Assembly (NCBI RefSeq): GCF_014287475.1
Contig: NZ_JACOPF010000001.1
Coordinates: 1,054,001 to 1,118,000 of the forward strand
Reading direction: 5' to 3'
DNA length: 64,000 bases
Source: Mediterraneibacter hominis
GTDB lineage: Bacteria; Bacillota; Clostridia; Lachnospirales; Lachnospiraceae
Shown one piece after another: positions 1-10,000 of this stretch (its first letter is position 1; each line of letters starts with the position of its first letter). The notes under the pieces are model-generated. The model was given only the letters and a program-made list of their open reading frames with translations, was not told the DNA's origin and ran no database searches. The position numbers and the translations under genes were made by a program.

Positions 1-496
1 CAAGACGTGTTGTTGTACGGAAGATAAACGGACGATCATACTTCTCACTTAATTCGAACGCCGTTTTGAAGAAATCCTTTGCCTCCGCGCTGTCCGATGG
101 TTCGATAACCGGAATCTGTGCCGCACGCGCTACCATACGTGTATCTTGCTCATTCTGAGAACTGTACAGTCCTGGATCATCTGCAACAACCAGAACCAGC
201 CCTCCGTTTACGCCCATATAAGAGACTGAATACAGCGGATCTGCCGCCACATTTAAACCTACATGTTTCATACACGCCATAGCTCGCACTCCAGAAATGC
301 TTGCTCCTACCGCTACTTCTGCCGCCACTTTCTCATTTGGCGCCCATTCTTCATATACATCTTCTTTGTACTGCACCAGATATTCACTAATTTCTGTACT
401 CGGTGTTCCCGGATATGCAGAGGATACTTTCACTCCTGCCTCATATGCACCGCGGGCAATTGCTTCATTGCCGAGCATGATTACTTTTTCTGCCAT
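1..496 (-). CDS. iorA: Indolepyruvate:ferredoxin oxidoreductase alpha subunit, N-terminal part (cut by window edge)
   Basis: IorA carries thiamine diphosphate and decarboxylates arylpyruvates (from Trp, Phe, Tyr) to aryl-acetyl-CoA, passing electrons to ferredoxin in the cytoplasm. The visible 165 codons begin MAEKVIMLGNEAIARGAYEA and include the pyrimidine-binding fold segments AYPGTPSTEI and GGLVLVVADDPGLYSSQNEQDTR, typical of the family. ATG is at 494-496, one base after the paaK stop, so the two are translationally close. The rest of the gene, and a probable iorB, lie beyond the left edge. Confidence 0.93.
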   Translation of the reverse strand, partial: MAEKVIMLGNEAIARGAYEAGVKVSSAYPGTPSTEISEYLVQYKEDVYEEWAPNEKVAAEVAVGASISGVRAMACMKHVGLNVAADPLYSVSYMGVNGGLVLVVADDPGLYSSQNEQDTRMVARAAQIPVIEPSDSAEAKDFFKTAFELSEKYDRPFIFRTTTRL

Positions 497-497
497 T

Positions 498-1808
498 TTA
501 CAGCCCATCCTTTCGTAAATCTGTTACTCTCTTTGCTTTTCCTTCGAATCTCTGCAGAGAATTCGGCGCCACCAGGCGAATCTGTGTAGCAAGACCGAGC
601 TGTGATTTCAAAGCCGACTTGATACGCTGCTCCAGATCGCTCAATTTTCCATAGCTGTCAAGCAGCCTGTCGTCCACCAGCTCTACTGTGATTGTCATAA
701 CATCCAGGCGATTCTTTCTCTCCACCAAAATCTCATAGTGAGGGCCGATTTCCTCTATCTTAAACAGTACCTCCTCAATCTGTCCCGGAAATACATTGAC
801 GCCGCGAATCACAAGCATATCATCTGCACGTCCGGACAGATTCGCCATTCTTACCGTTGTTCTTCCGCATTTGCATGGTTCATACATAAGCCTGGTCAAA
901 TCTCCTGTACGGTATCTGACAAGTGGGAGCGCCTCTTTTCCTAAGCAGGTAATCACCAGTTCTCCTGTCTCTCCCGCCGGAAGCACTTCCTCTGTCTCAG
1001 GATCAATAATCTCCGGTATAAACCAGTCCTCGTTGATGTGCATGCCGCATAATTCCGTACATTCCCCTGAGACTCCCGGACCGCACAGTTCGCTCATCCC
1101 GTAATTTTGTGTACAGACAAACTGCTCTCCCCATACCTTGTGCATCTCTTCTCTCATCGGCTCTGTCATACCTTCTCCGCCGAACAGCCCGATATGGATT
1201 TTCAAATCTTTCGCCGGATCGATTCCCCGTTCTCTTAACACCTCACCTAGATGAAGTGCATAGGAAGGCGTTGCTACAAGCAGTGTTACCCCCATATCCT
1301 GGAGAAACATAATCTGTTTGTTTGTGTTTCCCGATGACATCGGAATTACGGAAGCTCCGATTTTCTCCAAACCTCCATGCAGTCCTAATGCTCCAGTAAA
1401 TGTTCCGTAGCCAAATGAAATCTGTGCTACATCCTCCTCCGTCGCTCCACCCATACAGGCGATACGCGCCACATTGTTAAGCCACACATCTAAGTCTTTT
1501 CTTGTATATCCTACAACTGTAGGCTTTCCCGTCGTGCCCGAGCTGGCGTGATAACGAACAAGCTCCTTTTTGTCCACCGCAAACAGACCATCCGGATAAT
1601 TATCCCGAAAATCCGCTTTATATGTAAACGGAAGTTTTTTCAAATCTTTTAAAGAAACGATATCCTCCGGCTTTACTTTTGCCTTATCCATCTTCGCTCT
1701 GTAAGACGGAACGCGGTCATAAATATAATGAACCGTTTCCTTTAGCTTGTTAAGCTGTATGTCTTCAATTTCGCTTCTTGGCAGGGTTTCCTCCTTTGCC
1801 CATATCAT
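498..1808 (-). CDS. paaK: Phenylacetate-CoA ligase
   Basis: This 436-residue AMP-forming ligase activates phenylacetate-type acids with CoA and ATP. The adenylation signature YHASSGTTGKPTVVGYT lies near residues 86-102 and the RTGD motif near residue 300; the C-terminal AMP-binding lid domain follows. Length is normal for PaaK. It is immediately upstream of iorA, the common clostridial pairing in which the ligase and indolepyruvate oxidoreductase connect aromatic amino acids and aryl acetates. Start ATG at 1808 has a GGAGG-type site upstream. Whether it runs in the acid-activating or ATP-generating direction cannot be told from sequence. Confidence 0.93.
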   Translation of the reverse strand: MIWAKEETLPRSEIEDIQLNKLKETVHYIYDRVPSYRAKMDKAKVKPEDIVSLKDLKKLPFTYKADFRDNYPDGLFAVDKKELVRYHASSGTTGKPTVVGYTRKDLDVWLNNVARIACMGGATEEDVAQISFGYGTFTGALGLHGGLEKIGASVIPMSSGNTNKQIMFLQDMGVTLLVATPSYALHLGEVLRERGIDPAKDLKIHIGLFGGEGMTEPMREEMHKVWGEQFVCTQNYGMSELCGPGVSGECTELCGMHINEDWFIPEIIDPETEEVLPAGETGELVITCLGKEALPLVRYRTGDLTRLMYEPCKCGRTTVRMANLSGRADDMLVIRGVNVFPGQIEEVLFKIEEIGPHYEILVERKNRLDVMTITVELVDDRLLDSYGKLSDLEQRIKSALKSQLGLATQIRLVAPNSLQRFEGKAKRVTDLRKDGL

Positions 1809-1850
1809 GTCCTTTTTCCTCCTTTAGGCTTTCAAACATTTGTCTTTTCC

Positions 1851-1879
1851 AGTATACCACAATACTTTTTCGAATTAAA
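1851..1879 (-). promoter_or_regulatory. Probable paaK-iorA promoter
   Basis: On the minus strand TATACT (1851-1856) is preceded, with a 17-bp spacer, by a weak -35, TTTAAT (1874-1879). It lies between repeat element A (left end 1898) and the paaK start, so the element abuts the promoter without covering it. Confidence 0.45.
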
Positions 1880-1897
1880 GTAGCAAAGAGAAAAATG

Positions 1898-2669
1898 AAA
1901 TATAAATTTAACGAAGCAACAAGCAGTGCGAAAAGAACAGGTAAACTCTGTGTCATGCTTGCATGTAAGCAGAGGGCTTTCTGCTTCTTTTCATTCGGCG
2001 ACTGTCGATAGCGAAATAAAGCGTAGCGGAATTGAGCTGGCACTGCGGAAGCTGACGAAATGGTTCGCGCAAGAGAGCGTGTATTGCAACGTTCGCCAGG
2101 GCTTCGCCGAAATTCCTCACTTTTGCAACACACGCTCTCTTGCGCTTACATTTTCGCCAGCTTAAGTTTATAATTTCAGACAAAACAGAACCGACTTCAC
2201 ACTGCTACAGAGTTCCAGTCAGAAGTTTTTCCTCCGTCTATAGGGAAGTGGCATCCTAAAAAAAGAAATCGGCTTCACGTTGTTATGGCCCTCCAATTAG
2301 AAGTATCTACACTACTTCTGATTGGAAATGCATAGCAACGTGAAGCCGATTTCTTTTTTATAAAATTTAACTAACAAGGTGCCTTCCGAATGGCGGGGTA
2401 AAAACTTCTGACTGGAAGTGACAGCAAAAACACTGTATCAGATAAACAGGGCATTGACAAGGAGCGTTCCGAATACAGTTCGCCTGGTTCTTAGCACAGG
2501 GCATCTGCGTGTTCCAATGGACACACAGATGCTTTGTGCTTAGAAGCACTCGAACGGATGAGGTAAAGCGGGTCCTGCCCTGTGTTCTGATACAGTGTTT
2601 TTTGCGTACCTTCTGTTAAAGCTTTTCTTCCAAACGAGGAAGGGATTTTTGTCAGTTAACTTTATATTT
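1898..2669. repeat. Modular hairpin repeat element A (MITE-like, non-coding)
   Basis: A 772-bp element. The left end starts AAATATAAATTTAA; the right end, read inward on the minus strand, starts AAATATAAAGTTAACTGAC. Inside, in order: module M1 (about 1911-2050); module M2, a hairpin with arms GCGCAAGAGAGCGTGT (2067-2082) and its exact complement (2130-2145) around a GGGCTTCGCC core; module M3, a hairpin with 18-bp exact arms 2265-2282 and 2336-2353; and module M4 (about 2380-2645) with a long imperfect stem. M1 and M4 are nearly identical to those of element B. The right end touches the spoIIM stop codon (2669-2671). No protein-like reading frame or transposase is present. Confidence 0.85.
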
Positions 2670-3208
2670 TACAAAGTTGATAAAAAAGCTGCTACTAGTA
2701 TGGGATTTACATATGCCTCTACAATTATTCCTATAAATATCATAATAGCAACAAAAATGGACTTCTGTGAATTCCATCGGTTTTGCGGATAAGAATAACA
2801 ATACCAGATAAGAACCACATAGGCCGGTATATAAAACAGAAATTGCGGAAAAATTCCAACAATACACAACAAACTCCCTTTAATTCCTAGTTCTAATATC
2901 GCTGCTGAAATCAAGATACCGCTGGAAATGCCCGTCCACACCAAAAACAGGATTGCTGAAATCTTTCTCATTTTTGTAAATGACAATCCCAGCAGAACCA
3001 AAAACGGAAGAATACGCAATCGCAGCAAATACCAAATATATTCCTCCATAATAATTTCAACATTTCCAAACTGCTTTAAAAAATAATCGCTGAAAATCCC
3101 CGGCTCTGCTACATACTGTTTTGCAAGCAGATTAATATAAAGAATACCGGCGAGAAATCCAGGCATAAAGAAAATAAATAGCTGCTTTCTCGTATGAAGT
3201 ATCTTCAC
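2669..3208 (-). CDS. spoIIM: Stage II sporulation protein M
   Basis: SpoIIM is an integral membrane protein of the DMP machinery (with SpoIID and SpoIIP) that drives peptidoglycan remodelling during engulfment of the forespore. The 179-residue product has several hydrophobic helices and family-typical segments such as LRIRILPFLVLLG-like stretch (about 62-75), YSYPQNRWN near residue 140 and the C-terminal VEAYVNPILVAAFL. The start is GTG at 3208 with AGGGGG upstream. It follows the NUDIX gene, an order usual in Clostridia. The stop codon directly abuts repeat element A; the xerD gene that often follows is absent here. Confidence 0.85.
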   Translation of the reverse strand: MKILHTRKQLFIFFMPGFLAGILYINLLAKQYVAEPGIFSDYFLKQFGNVEIIMEEYIWYLLRLRILPFLVLLGLSFTKMRKISAILFLVWTGISSGILISAAILELGIKGSLLCIVGIFPQFLFYIPAYVVLIWYCYSYPQNRWNSQKSIFVAIMIFIGIIVEAYVNPILVAAFLSTL

Positions 3209-3256
3209 AAGGTGTTCCCCCTATCGTTAAGATATTTCATTATATGCCCGCTACTA

Positions 3257-3802
3257 TTATTTATTCTTTCTATATTTCACATCATACGCAAGAAGAGAGG
3301 AGATTGTCTTTGCATCTTCTATTTCTCCTGTAAATATTTTTTCTTTTAATTCTTCTATTGTATATGCCTGTATCTCAATAAACTCATCTTCATCTAAATG
3401 TTGTCTGGAAGGTATCAGCTTATCTGCCACATATACCTCGATTTTTTCATTACAAAATGCTACCGTCGTCCGCAAGGTAATCAACCACTTTAGATGTTCA
3501 CTGCGGAATCCTGTTTCTTCTTCTAATTCTCTTGATGCACAGGAAATTCCCGGTTCATCTGTACTGTCAAGCGCACCCGCCGGAATTTCCAATGTATATC
3601 TCTCCAACGCATTTCTATACTGCCTGACCATTAAAATTTTCCCCTCATCTGTAACAGGTACAACCGCGGCCGCACCTTTATGTTTGATAAAATCCCAGGT
3701 TGCTGTATGTGTTCCGTCAATCTCCATTGTGTCCTGATAAAATTCCAAAATTTCTCCTTTAAATTTTAGCTCTCTGCTAAGCCTTTTAATTTTATTTTCC
3801 AT
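3257..3802 (-). CDS. nudF: ADP-ribose pyrophosphatase (NUDIX hydrolase)
   Basis: A 181-residue NUDIX enzyme predicted to hydrolyse ADP-ribose to AMP and ribose-5-phosphate. The Nudix box is visible as PAGALDSTDEPG followed by SRELEEETGF (about residues 76-100), with one extra residue between the first Gly and Glu compared with the textbook GX5EX7REUXEEXGU. The catalytic REXXEE core is intact. It lies 48 bp upstream of spoIIM in the same direction, a conserved clostridial pairing probably reflecting co-transcription. Confidence 0.88.
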   Translation of the reverse strand: MENKIKRLSRELKFKGEILEFYQDTMEIDGTHTATWDFIKHKGAAAVVPVTDEGKILMVRQYRNALERYTLEIPAGALDSTDEPGISCASRELEEETGFRSEHLKWLITLRTTVAFCNEKIEVYVADKLIPSRQHLDEDEFIEIQAYTIEELKEKIFTGEIEDAKTISSLLAYDVKYRKNK

Positions 3803-3852
3803 TATTCTTCTCCTTCTATTTTTCCATCATACAGAACCGCTTTTAACTAAAG

Positions 3853-3880
3853 AAAGCCCTTGTCAACTGACAAAGGCTTT
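3853..3880 (-). terminator. Rho-independent terminator after rny
   Basis: Arms AAAGCCCTTGTCA (3853-3865) and TGACAAAGGCTTT (3868-3880) form a 13-bp stem with one wobble or mismatch. On the minus strand it is followed by TTTCTTT, 28 bases after the rny stop. Confidence 0.8.
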
Positions 3881-3907
3881 ACTTTCACTGGCTTGTTCTG
3901 ATTCTAT

Positions 3908-5461
3908 CTATTTGGCATAATCTGTAGCCCGTGATTCGCGAATTACATTTACTTTAATCTGACCTGGATATTCCAATTCAAATTCAATCTGCTTCGCGAT
4001 ATCCCTGGCCATAAGTACCATATCGTCATCAGATACTTGCTCCGGAACTACCATTACACGAATCTCTCTTCCTGCTTGAATAGCAAAAGATTTATCTACA
4101 CCTTTAAACTGATTGGTGATCTCTTCTAACTGTTTTAATCTGTTGGTATACGTTTCAATTGTCTCTCTTCTTGCCCCTGGTCTTGCTGCGGATATTGTAT
4201 CTGCAGCCTGAACCACACACGCAATTAATGTCTGCGGTTCCACATCTCCATGATGTGATTCCACCGCATTAATAACCGTAGCAGATTCTTTATATTTTCT
4301 GCACAAATCTACTCCGATCTGTATATGCGATCCTTCTACATCATGATCGATTGACTTTCCAATGTCATGTAAAAGTCCTGCACGCTTCGCCATTCTTACA
4401 TCCAGCCCGATTTCTCCGGCAAGAAGCCCCGATAGCTGTGCCACTTCTATAGAATGCTTTAATGCATTTTGTCCATAACTTGTCCTGAACTTCATACGTC
4501 CGAGAAGTCGGATCAGTTCCGGATGAATACCGGGTACACCGACCTCGATTGCCGCCGCTTCTCCTTCTTCCCGTATCATGGCGTCGACTTCCTTTTGAGC
4601 CTTTTCCACCATTTCTTCTATTCTGGCGGGATGGATACGTCCATCCACAATAAGTCTTTCTAGGGCAATTCGCGCAACTTCTCTTCTAATCGGATCAAAG
4701 CCGGATAAAACAACTGCCTCTGGTGTATCGTCAATAATCAATTCTACACCTGTCAGTGTTTCGAGAGTTCTGATATTTCTTCCTTCTCTCCCTATAATTC
4801 GGCCTTTCATCTCATCACTTGGAAGCTGCACAACTGAAATTGTAGTCTCAGCCACATGGTCAGCCGCACATCTTTGAATTGCATTGACAACATATTCTTT
4901 CGCTTTTTTGTCTGCATCCTCTTTCGCCTGTAACTCCAATTCTCTGACCATTTTAGCTGTATCATGCTTCACATCTTCTTCAACAGTTTTCAACAGATAT
5001 TCTTTTGCTTGTTCGGAGGTTAATCCTGAGATTCGTTCCAGTTCCTGTACTCTTTTCTGATTCAGTTCTTCTACCTTGGCTTCACGTTGTCTTAATTGCT
5101 CTTCTTTCGCTACAAATTTAGCTTCTCGATGTTCGATAGCCTCTGAACGTTTATCTACGGCTTCTTCCTTGGCCAGCACTCTTTTTTCATAGCGCTGCAA
5201 TTCAGTCCGTCTCTCCTTTGTCTCTTTTTCCAGTTCATTCTTCGTCTTAATTGACTCTTCCTTGACTTCCAAAAGAGCTTCCTTTTTCGTCGCTTCAGCA
5301 GTTTTCACAGCATCATCAATGATTTCTCTTGCTTTCGTTTCCGCATTTCCTATCTTAGATTCTGCATTCTTTTTCAGATTAGAAATCGTTACAAAATGAG
5401 TAATGATACCAACTATCAACGCGAGGGCCACAGCAATAACTACACATCCAATTATCGGCAC
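3908..5461 (-). CDS. rny: Ribonuclease Y
   Basis: RNase Y is the membrane-anchored endoribonuclease that starts bulk mRNA decay in Firmicutes. The 517-residue product has an N-terminal membrane helix (about 3-27), a long charged coiled coil (about 30-190), a KH domain with [15 protein letters not shown] (about 220-234) and an HD domain with [15 protein letters not shown] (about 364-378). All diagnostic residues are intact and the length is standard. The start is GTG at 5461 with AGGAGG seven bases upstream. It lies downstream of recA-recX but has its own promoter. Confidence 0.97.
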   Translation of the reverse strand: MPIIGCVVIAVALALIVGIITHFVTISNLKKNAESKIGNAETKAREIIDDAVKTAEATKKEALLEVKEESIKTKNELEKETKERRTELQRYEKRVLAKEEAVDKRSEAIEHREAKFVAKEEQLRQREAKVEELNQKRVQELERISGLTSEQAKEYLLKTVEEDVKHDTAKMVRELELQAKEDADKKAKEYVVNAIQRCAADHVAETTISVVQLPSDEMKGRIIGREGRNIRTLETLTGVELIIDDTPEAVVLSGFDPIRREVARIALERLIVDGRIHPARIEEMVEKAQKEVDAMIREEGEAAAIEVGVPGIHPELIRLLGRMKFRTSYGQNALKHSIEVAQLSGLLAGEIGLDVRMAKRAGLLHDIGKSIDHDVEGSHIQIGVDLCRKYKESATVINAVESHHGDVEPQTLIACVVQAADTISAARPGARRETIETYTNRLKQLEEITNQFKGVDKSFAIQAGREIRVMVVPEQVSDDDMVLMARDIAKQIEFELEYPGQIKVNVIRESRATDYAK

Positions 5462-5518
5462 AGGAGCACCTCCTTATTTAATTTTCATTGTACAAATTCA
5501 CTTAAATACAACACTTAA

Positions 5519-5547
5519 ATTTTATACTGTTTTCACAACTCTGTCAA
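5519..5547 (-). promoter_or_regulatory. rny promoter
   Basis: Minus-strand TTGACA (5542-5547), 17-bp spacer and TAAAAT (5519-5524). The -35 overlaps the last codons of recX. Confidence 0.65.
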
Positions 5548-6158
5548 GCATTGTCATTACAATTTTGTATCACTTGACGGACTGCCTCATATCGGAACCC
5601 TTTTCGTGCCAAATACGCGTATATTTTATGCATCTGCATCTCGTCCATTTTTCTTGGGTCTATCCGCTTTTTACGAAATACTGCTAATATCGCTTCTTCT
5701 TCTGCTTCCTCTTCATAACAGGTAACAAATGCCTGTTCTATTTTTTCTCTGTCAATTCCTTTCTGCGTAAGCAGCGCATATATTTCTTTACGGCTTTTCT
5801 TATCTTTCCGACTTAAAATAAACTGTTCTGCATAACGTAAATCATTCAAATATCCAAAAGATTTTACATATTCCAACACCTTTTCTACAATATCCTCTGG
5901 ATACATTCCTTGTATCAGTTTTCTGGAAAGCTCATCTTCTGTTCTATCCATATCCTCCAAAAGATGCAGCGCACGCCGTTTTGCTCTTTTCAGTACAATC
6001 TCTGTCCGGATCTTCTCAACGGTCTCCTGCGAAATTTCTTCTTCCTCTGCAACACCATAGCATGACAGTTCGCCTTTATATAAAACAAAAGCGAACTGTC
6101 CATCTATATCAATTTTATATTTTATCTTTGTCAACGCCTCGATCTTTGTGACAACCAT
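5544..6158 (-). CDS. recX: RecA regulatory protein RecX
   Basis: RecX binds and modulates RecA filaments. The 204-residue protein shows the three-repeat helical architecture, for example ALHLLEDMDRTEDELSRKL near residue 62 and VLEYVKSFGYLNDLRYAEQF near residue 91. Its ATG lies three bases after the recA stop, so it is translationally coupled and shares the SOS-controlled promoter. No long insertions or truncation are visible. Confidence 0.92.
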   Translation of the reverse strand: MVVTKIEALTKIKYKIDIDGQFAFVLYKGELSCYGVAEEEEISQETVEKIRTEIVLKRAKRRALHLLEDMDRTEDELSRKLIQGMYPEDIVEKVLEYVKSFGYLNDLRYAEQFILSRKDKKSRKEIYALLTQKGIDREKIEQAFVTCYEEEAEEEAILAVFRKKRIDPRKMDEMQMHKIYAYLARKGFRYEAVRQVIQNCNDNA

Positions 6159-6161
6159 ACC

Positions 6162-7250
6162 TTATTCCTTTTCTGTTTTAGGAGTAAGCTTCAAATCCTC
6201 TGCCGTTTCTCCAGAATCCCCTTCGCCGTTCAAATGATAATGTGCTCTTACTTTCTGTTCTAATTCTTCCATTACTTCTGGATGAGATTCTAAATAAACT
6301 TTTGCATTTTCTCGCCCCTGCCCAATCTTCTCTCCTTCGTAAGCATACCATGCCCCGCTTTTTTTCACCAGATCAATTCCTGCTGCAAGATCCAGCACAT
6401 CTCCAGCACGCGAAATTCCTTTTCCAAACATAATATCAAATTCTGCCTCTTTAAACGGAGGCGCAATTTTATTTTTTACAATTTTAATACGAGTCCTGTT
6501 TCCAACCATCTCTCCGCTTTGTTTTAATGTCTCCGTTCTTCTGACATCCATACGGACAGAAGCATAAAATTTCAGCGCTCGTCCTCCTGTGGTTGTCTCT
6601 GGATTTCCAAACATCACTCCCACCTTTTCACGAAGCTGGTTGATGAAAATAACTACACAATTAGACTTACTGATAACCGGTGTCAGTTTTCTAAGTGCCT
6701 GGGACATCAATCTTGCCTGCAGCCCTACATGACTATCCCCCATATCTCCTTCAATTTCCTGTTTTGGTACAAGCGCTGCAACAGAATCTATAACAATAAT
6801 ATCAATCGCTCCAGAGCGTACCATTGTCTCTGCAATCTCCAATGCCTGATCTCCGCTGTCCGGCTGGGAAATATATAATTCGTCAATATCAACTCCTATG
6901 TTTTTCGCATATACGGGATCTAACGCATGTTCTGCATCAATAAACCCTGCAATGCCGCCTCTTTTCTGTACTTCTGCAATCATATGCAGTGCTACTGTAG
7001 TTTTACCGCTAGATTCCGGACCATATACCTCTATGACACGTCCTTTGGGGACACCACCAAGTCCCAGCGCCAAATCCAGGCTCAAACATCCTGTAGGTAC
7101 TGTCTCTACCGCCACTTGTGCTCCTGACTCTCCAAGCTTCATAACCGTTCCTTTTCCAAAGTCCTTCTCTAATTTTGCAATAGCTGCATCCAGAGCTTTT
7201 TTCTTTTCTTCCGTATTCACAGCCTTTGTCATCTCTATTTTATTTGCCAT
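6162..7250 (-). CDS. recA: Recombinase RecA
   Basis: RecA catalyses strand exchange and triggers LexA self-cleavage. The 362-residue protein begins [20 protein letters not shown], with Walker A GPESSGKT near residues 77-84 and the L2-region sequence [22 protein letters not shown]. The chosen start at 7250 has AAGGAG 11 bases upstream. A longer frame reaches 7358 but would run through the promoter and SOS box, so it is rejected. The C-terminus is acidic, as usual. Confidence 0.98.
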   Translation of the reverse strand: MANKIEMTKAVNTEEKKKALDAAIAKLEKDFGKGTVMKLGESGAQVAVETVPTGCLSLDLALGLGGVPKGRVIEVYGPESSGKTTVALHMIAEVQKRGGIAGFIDAEHALDPVYAKNIGVDIDELYISQPDSGDQALEIAETMVRSGAIDIIVIDSVAALVPKQEIEGDMGDSHVGLQARLMSQALRKLTPVISKSNCVVIFINQLREKVGVMFGNPETTTGGRALKFYASVRMDVRRTETLKQSGEMVGNRTRIKIVKNKIAPPFKEAEFDIMFGKGISRAGDVLDLAAGIDLVKKSGAWYAYEGEKIGQGRENAKVYLESHPEVMEELEQKVRAHYHLNGEGDSGETAEDLKLTPKTEKE

Positions 7251-7276
7251 AGTATCCGTTACTCCTTTTCGTTTTT

Positions 7277-7331
7277 CGAACAATCGTTCGATTCTGTTTA
7301 TTATAGTATTATATTGCTTCGAAAATGTCAA
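7277..7331 (-). promoter_or_regulatory. recA promoter with LexA (SOS) box
   Basis: The minus strand has TTGACA (7326-7331), a 17-bp spacer and TACTAT (7303-7308). Just downstream lies CGAACAATCGTTCG (7277-7290), matching the Gram-positive LexA/DinR box GAACNNNNGTTC. The site sits near the expected transcription start, so LexA would block initiation or clearance. Confidence 0.88.
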
Positions 7332-7369
7332 TAGAATTTTCTTGTTTTTATTATACAATATTACATGTA

Positions 7370-7652
7370 CAATAAAACGGTCTCATCCCCCTTTCTTCCT
7401 TTAATTGAATTTAAAAACGCTAGTTTTTGCTTGCAACTACGATTACAAACCAGCAGTTACTGTTACATCTAAAATCCTTTTTCTGCTATTTACACTATTT
7501 TTTTTACTCTCTAAAACAAATTAAATTTAATCATTATAATTGGGAAAATTTAACAAAACCAGCCGGCAGAAACGCCATGAATGCTGTTGTGTCAGAAGCT
7601 AAAATCCTCTGTCTCATTTATCATAACATGTGCACGCCTCACAAACAAGACT
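7370..7652. other. AT-rich intergenic stretch without recognised features
   Basis: Between the recA promoter and element B I see no coding frame with family-like content or a ribosome site, and no strong hairpin. Possibly decayed repeat or gene remnants. Confidence 0.4.
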
Positions 7653-8453
7653 AAATATAAATTTAACGAAGCAACAAGCAGTGCGAAAAGAACAGGTAAA
7701 CTCTGTGTCATGCTTGCATGTAAACAGAAGTTTGTCTGCTTCTTTTCCTTCGGCGACTGCCGATAGCGAAATGAAGCGTAGCGGAATTGAGCTGGCACTG
7801 CGGAAGTTGGTAAAGAATGGTACGCAAAAAGAGAAGGCAGTGCAACGCAGGTCAGGGCTCCACTGTGGTAAATTCGATTGAATGTTTGTAATAGTGTAGA
7901 AACATATCGTCCATTGGAACTCCATACTTCTCACTTAACAAACAGAACAATCTGTATCTACCACGCTCCGCTTAAAATTCCCTGCTTATGCACTCCTTCT
8001 CTTTCTGCTTACGTTCTTCCCCAATTAAATTCACAATTTCATACAGAACAGAACCGGCTTCACGCTGCTATGCATTTCCAATCTGAAGTAAACAAATTTT
8101 TCTGGTTGGGAACTCACGGCAGCGTGAAGTTAATTTCTTTTTAATGAAATTCAACTAACAAAGTTGCCTTCCGAATGACAGGTAAAAACTTCTGACTGGA
8201 AGTGACAGCCAAAAACACTGTATCAGAACACAGGGCATTGACAAGGAGCGTTCCGAATACAGTTCGCCTGGTTCTTAGTGCAAAGCATCTGCGTGTTCCA
8301 ATGGACACACAGATGCTTTGCACTAAGAACCACTCGAACGGATGAGGTAAAGCGGGTCCTGCCCTGTGTTCTGATACAGTGTTTTTTGCGTACCTTCTGT
8401 TAAAGCTTTTCTTCCAAACGAGGAAGGGATTTTTGTCAGTTAACTTTATATTT
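7653..8453. repeat. Modular hairpin repeat element B (MITE-like, non-coding)
   Basis: An 801-bp copy in the same module order as element A. M1 (7653 to about 7805) and M4 (about 8165-8453) are almost base-for-base those of A. M2 has an enlarged loop and a different stem: AAAGAGAAGG near 7829 pairs with CCTTCTCTTT near 7999. M3 arms are CTTCACGCTGC (8058-8068) and GCAGCGTGAAG (8119-8129). The M4 stem pairs TAGTGCAAAGCATCTG (8276-8291) exactly with 8310-8325. The right end extends into the neighbouring symporter gene and supplies its stop codon (8446-8448). Confidence 0.85.
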
Positions 8454-9975
8454 CCAGTGATCTTTTCTTTGTACTTGTCACTTTTTCTTCATAGCACTGG
8501 AATATTTGGCTTGTTTTTTCTTTTTTCATTCTCGGTGTAATAAGACTGACTAACGGGACAACAGCAAGTCCTGCTGCCATCGCCACAGCTCCCGCGTTAA
8601 TGGATGACTCAATATAATGCAGGAACATATTCGACACGGTAATGCCGATCCCACAGATAAAGCTTGCCCACACGGCACAGCGTGTCACTCTTTTCCAATA
8701 CAGACCATACAAGAATGGAGCCAGGAATGCTCCTGCCAGTGCTCCCCAAGAAATTCCCATCAACTGGGCGATAAAAGTAGGAGGATCCAACGCAAGCACC
8801 ACAGAGACCAGAATAAAAAATACAATAAAAATTTGCATTGTGACAATCTGCTTCTTTTCACTCATATCTTTCATTACATTTCCTTTGAGCAAATCCAATG
8901 TCATCGTAGAGCTGGAGGTCAATACAAGAGAAGACAGTGTAGACATAGATGCAGAAAGTACCAGCACAACTACAATTCCGATCAAAATATCCGGAAGTGT
9001 AGATAACATATGCGGAACAATACTATCAAAAACAACTGTTCTAGTATGCTTGTCATATATCTCCGGAGCGTCAAACAATCTTCCAAAACCGCCTAGAAAA
9101 TAGCAGCCGCCAGATACTACGATTGCAAAAACTGTTGAGATTACTGTACCAGTGTTGATCGATTTCTCATCTTTTATTGCATAGAATTTTCCGATCATCT
9201 GCGGAAGCCCCCAGGTTCCAAGAGATGTCAGAATGACTACACCGAGCAAATTGAGAGGATCCGGCCCGAAAAAAGAAGTAAATGCACCAGGCTGTCCTTG
9301 TGTCACTGCAATATCACTCGGAATTTCTGCCATTTTACCAATTGCCTCTATAAATCCTCCCTGTCCGTTTAATACTGCTGCAATCACCGCCACAATTCCA
9401 AAAAGCATGATAATTCCCTGTATAAAATCGTTGATCGCTGTCGCCATGTACCCTCCCAGAATCACATACAGAGCTGTAAAAACTGCCATTGCAATTACAC
9501 AGTACGTATACGGAATATCAAATGCCATTCCAAACAGCCTGGACAGACCGTTGTAAACGGATGCTGTATAAGGAATTAAAAATACAAACACAATCATAGA
9601 TGCTGTAATTTTCAATGCTTTACTGTCAAAACGAGCACCGAAAAAATCCGGCATTGTTTTTACACCCAGATGCTGTGTCATAACCTTCGTTCTGCGCCCT
9701 AATACCACCCATGCAAGAAGGCTGCCCAAAAATGCGTTCCCAATCCCAATCCAGGTAGATGCAATTCCATATTTCCAGCCAAATTGTCCGGCATACCCTA
9801 CAAAAACAACTGCTGAAAAATATGAAGTGCCATATGCAAATGCTGTCAGCCATGGGCCGACGCTCCTCCCGCCCAAAACAAATCCATCTACACTTCTGGC
9901 ATGTTTTCTGGAATACAATCCTACACCTGCCATCACTGCAAAAAATACAATTAACAAAATAATTTTAATCCCCAT
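8446..9975 (-). CDS. Sodium:solute symporter (SSS family)
   Basis: A 509-residue polytopic membrane protein of the SSS family (relatives include PutP, PanF and sugar or sialic acid carriers). Family features include the N-terminal VDGFVLGGRSVGPWLTAFAYGTSYFSAVVFVG-type region (about residues 29-60) and many hydrophobic helices. The substrate cannot be assigned. The last codons (part of Glu, Ile, stop) are read from the end of repeat element B, so the C-terminus may differ by a few residues from orthologues. A dedicated, apparently regulated promoter lies upstream. Confidence 0.85.
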   Translation of the reverse strand: MGIKIILLIVFFAVMAGVGLYSRKHARSVDGFVLGGRSVGPWLTAFAYGTSYFSAVVFVGYAGQFGWKYGIASTWIGIGNAFLGSLLAWVVLGRRTKVMTQHLGVKTMPDFFGARFDSKALKITASMIVFVFLIPYTASVYNGLSRLFGMAFDIPYTYCVIAMAVFTALYVILGGYMATAINDFIQGIIMLFGIVAVIAAVLNGQGGFIEAIGKMAEIPSDIAVTQGQPGAFTSFFGPDPLNLLGVVILTSLGTWGLPQMIGKFYAIKDEKSINTGTVISTVFAIVVSGGCYFLGGFGRLFDAPEIYDKHTRTVVFDSIVPHMLSTLPDILIGIVVVLVLSASMSTLSSLVLTSSSTMTLDLLKGNVMKDMSEKKQIVTMQIFIVFFILVSVVLALDPPTFIAQLMGISWGALAGAFLAPFLYGLYWKRVTRCAVWASFICGIGITVSNMFLHYIESSINAGAVAMAAGLAVVPLVSLITPRMKKEKTSQIFQCYEEKVTSTKKRSLEI

Positions 9976-10000
9976 CTTCTCTTCCTCGCCTCCGCCAATT

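Noticed and set aside
1765..2183. Small reading frames inside element A, and their counterparts in B and D (for example 7592-7934 and 36445-36657)
   Set aside because: They run on both strands through hairpin arms, lack ribosome sites, and the same peptide strings recur wherever the repeat occurs. They are repeat translations, not proteins.
7250..7358. N-terminal extension of RecA by 36 residues
   Set aside because: It would translate the promoter and SOS box; the internal ATG has a good ribosome site and matches orthologues.
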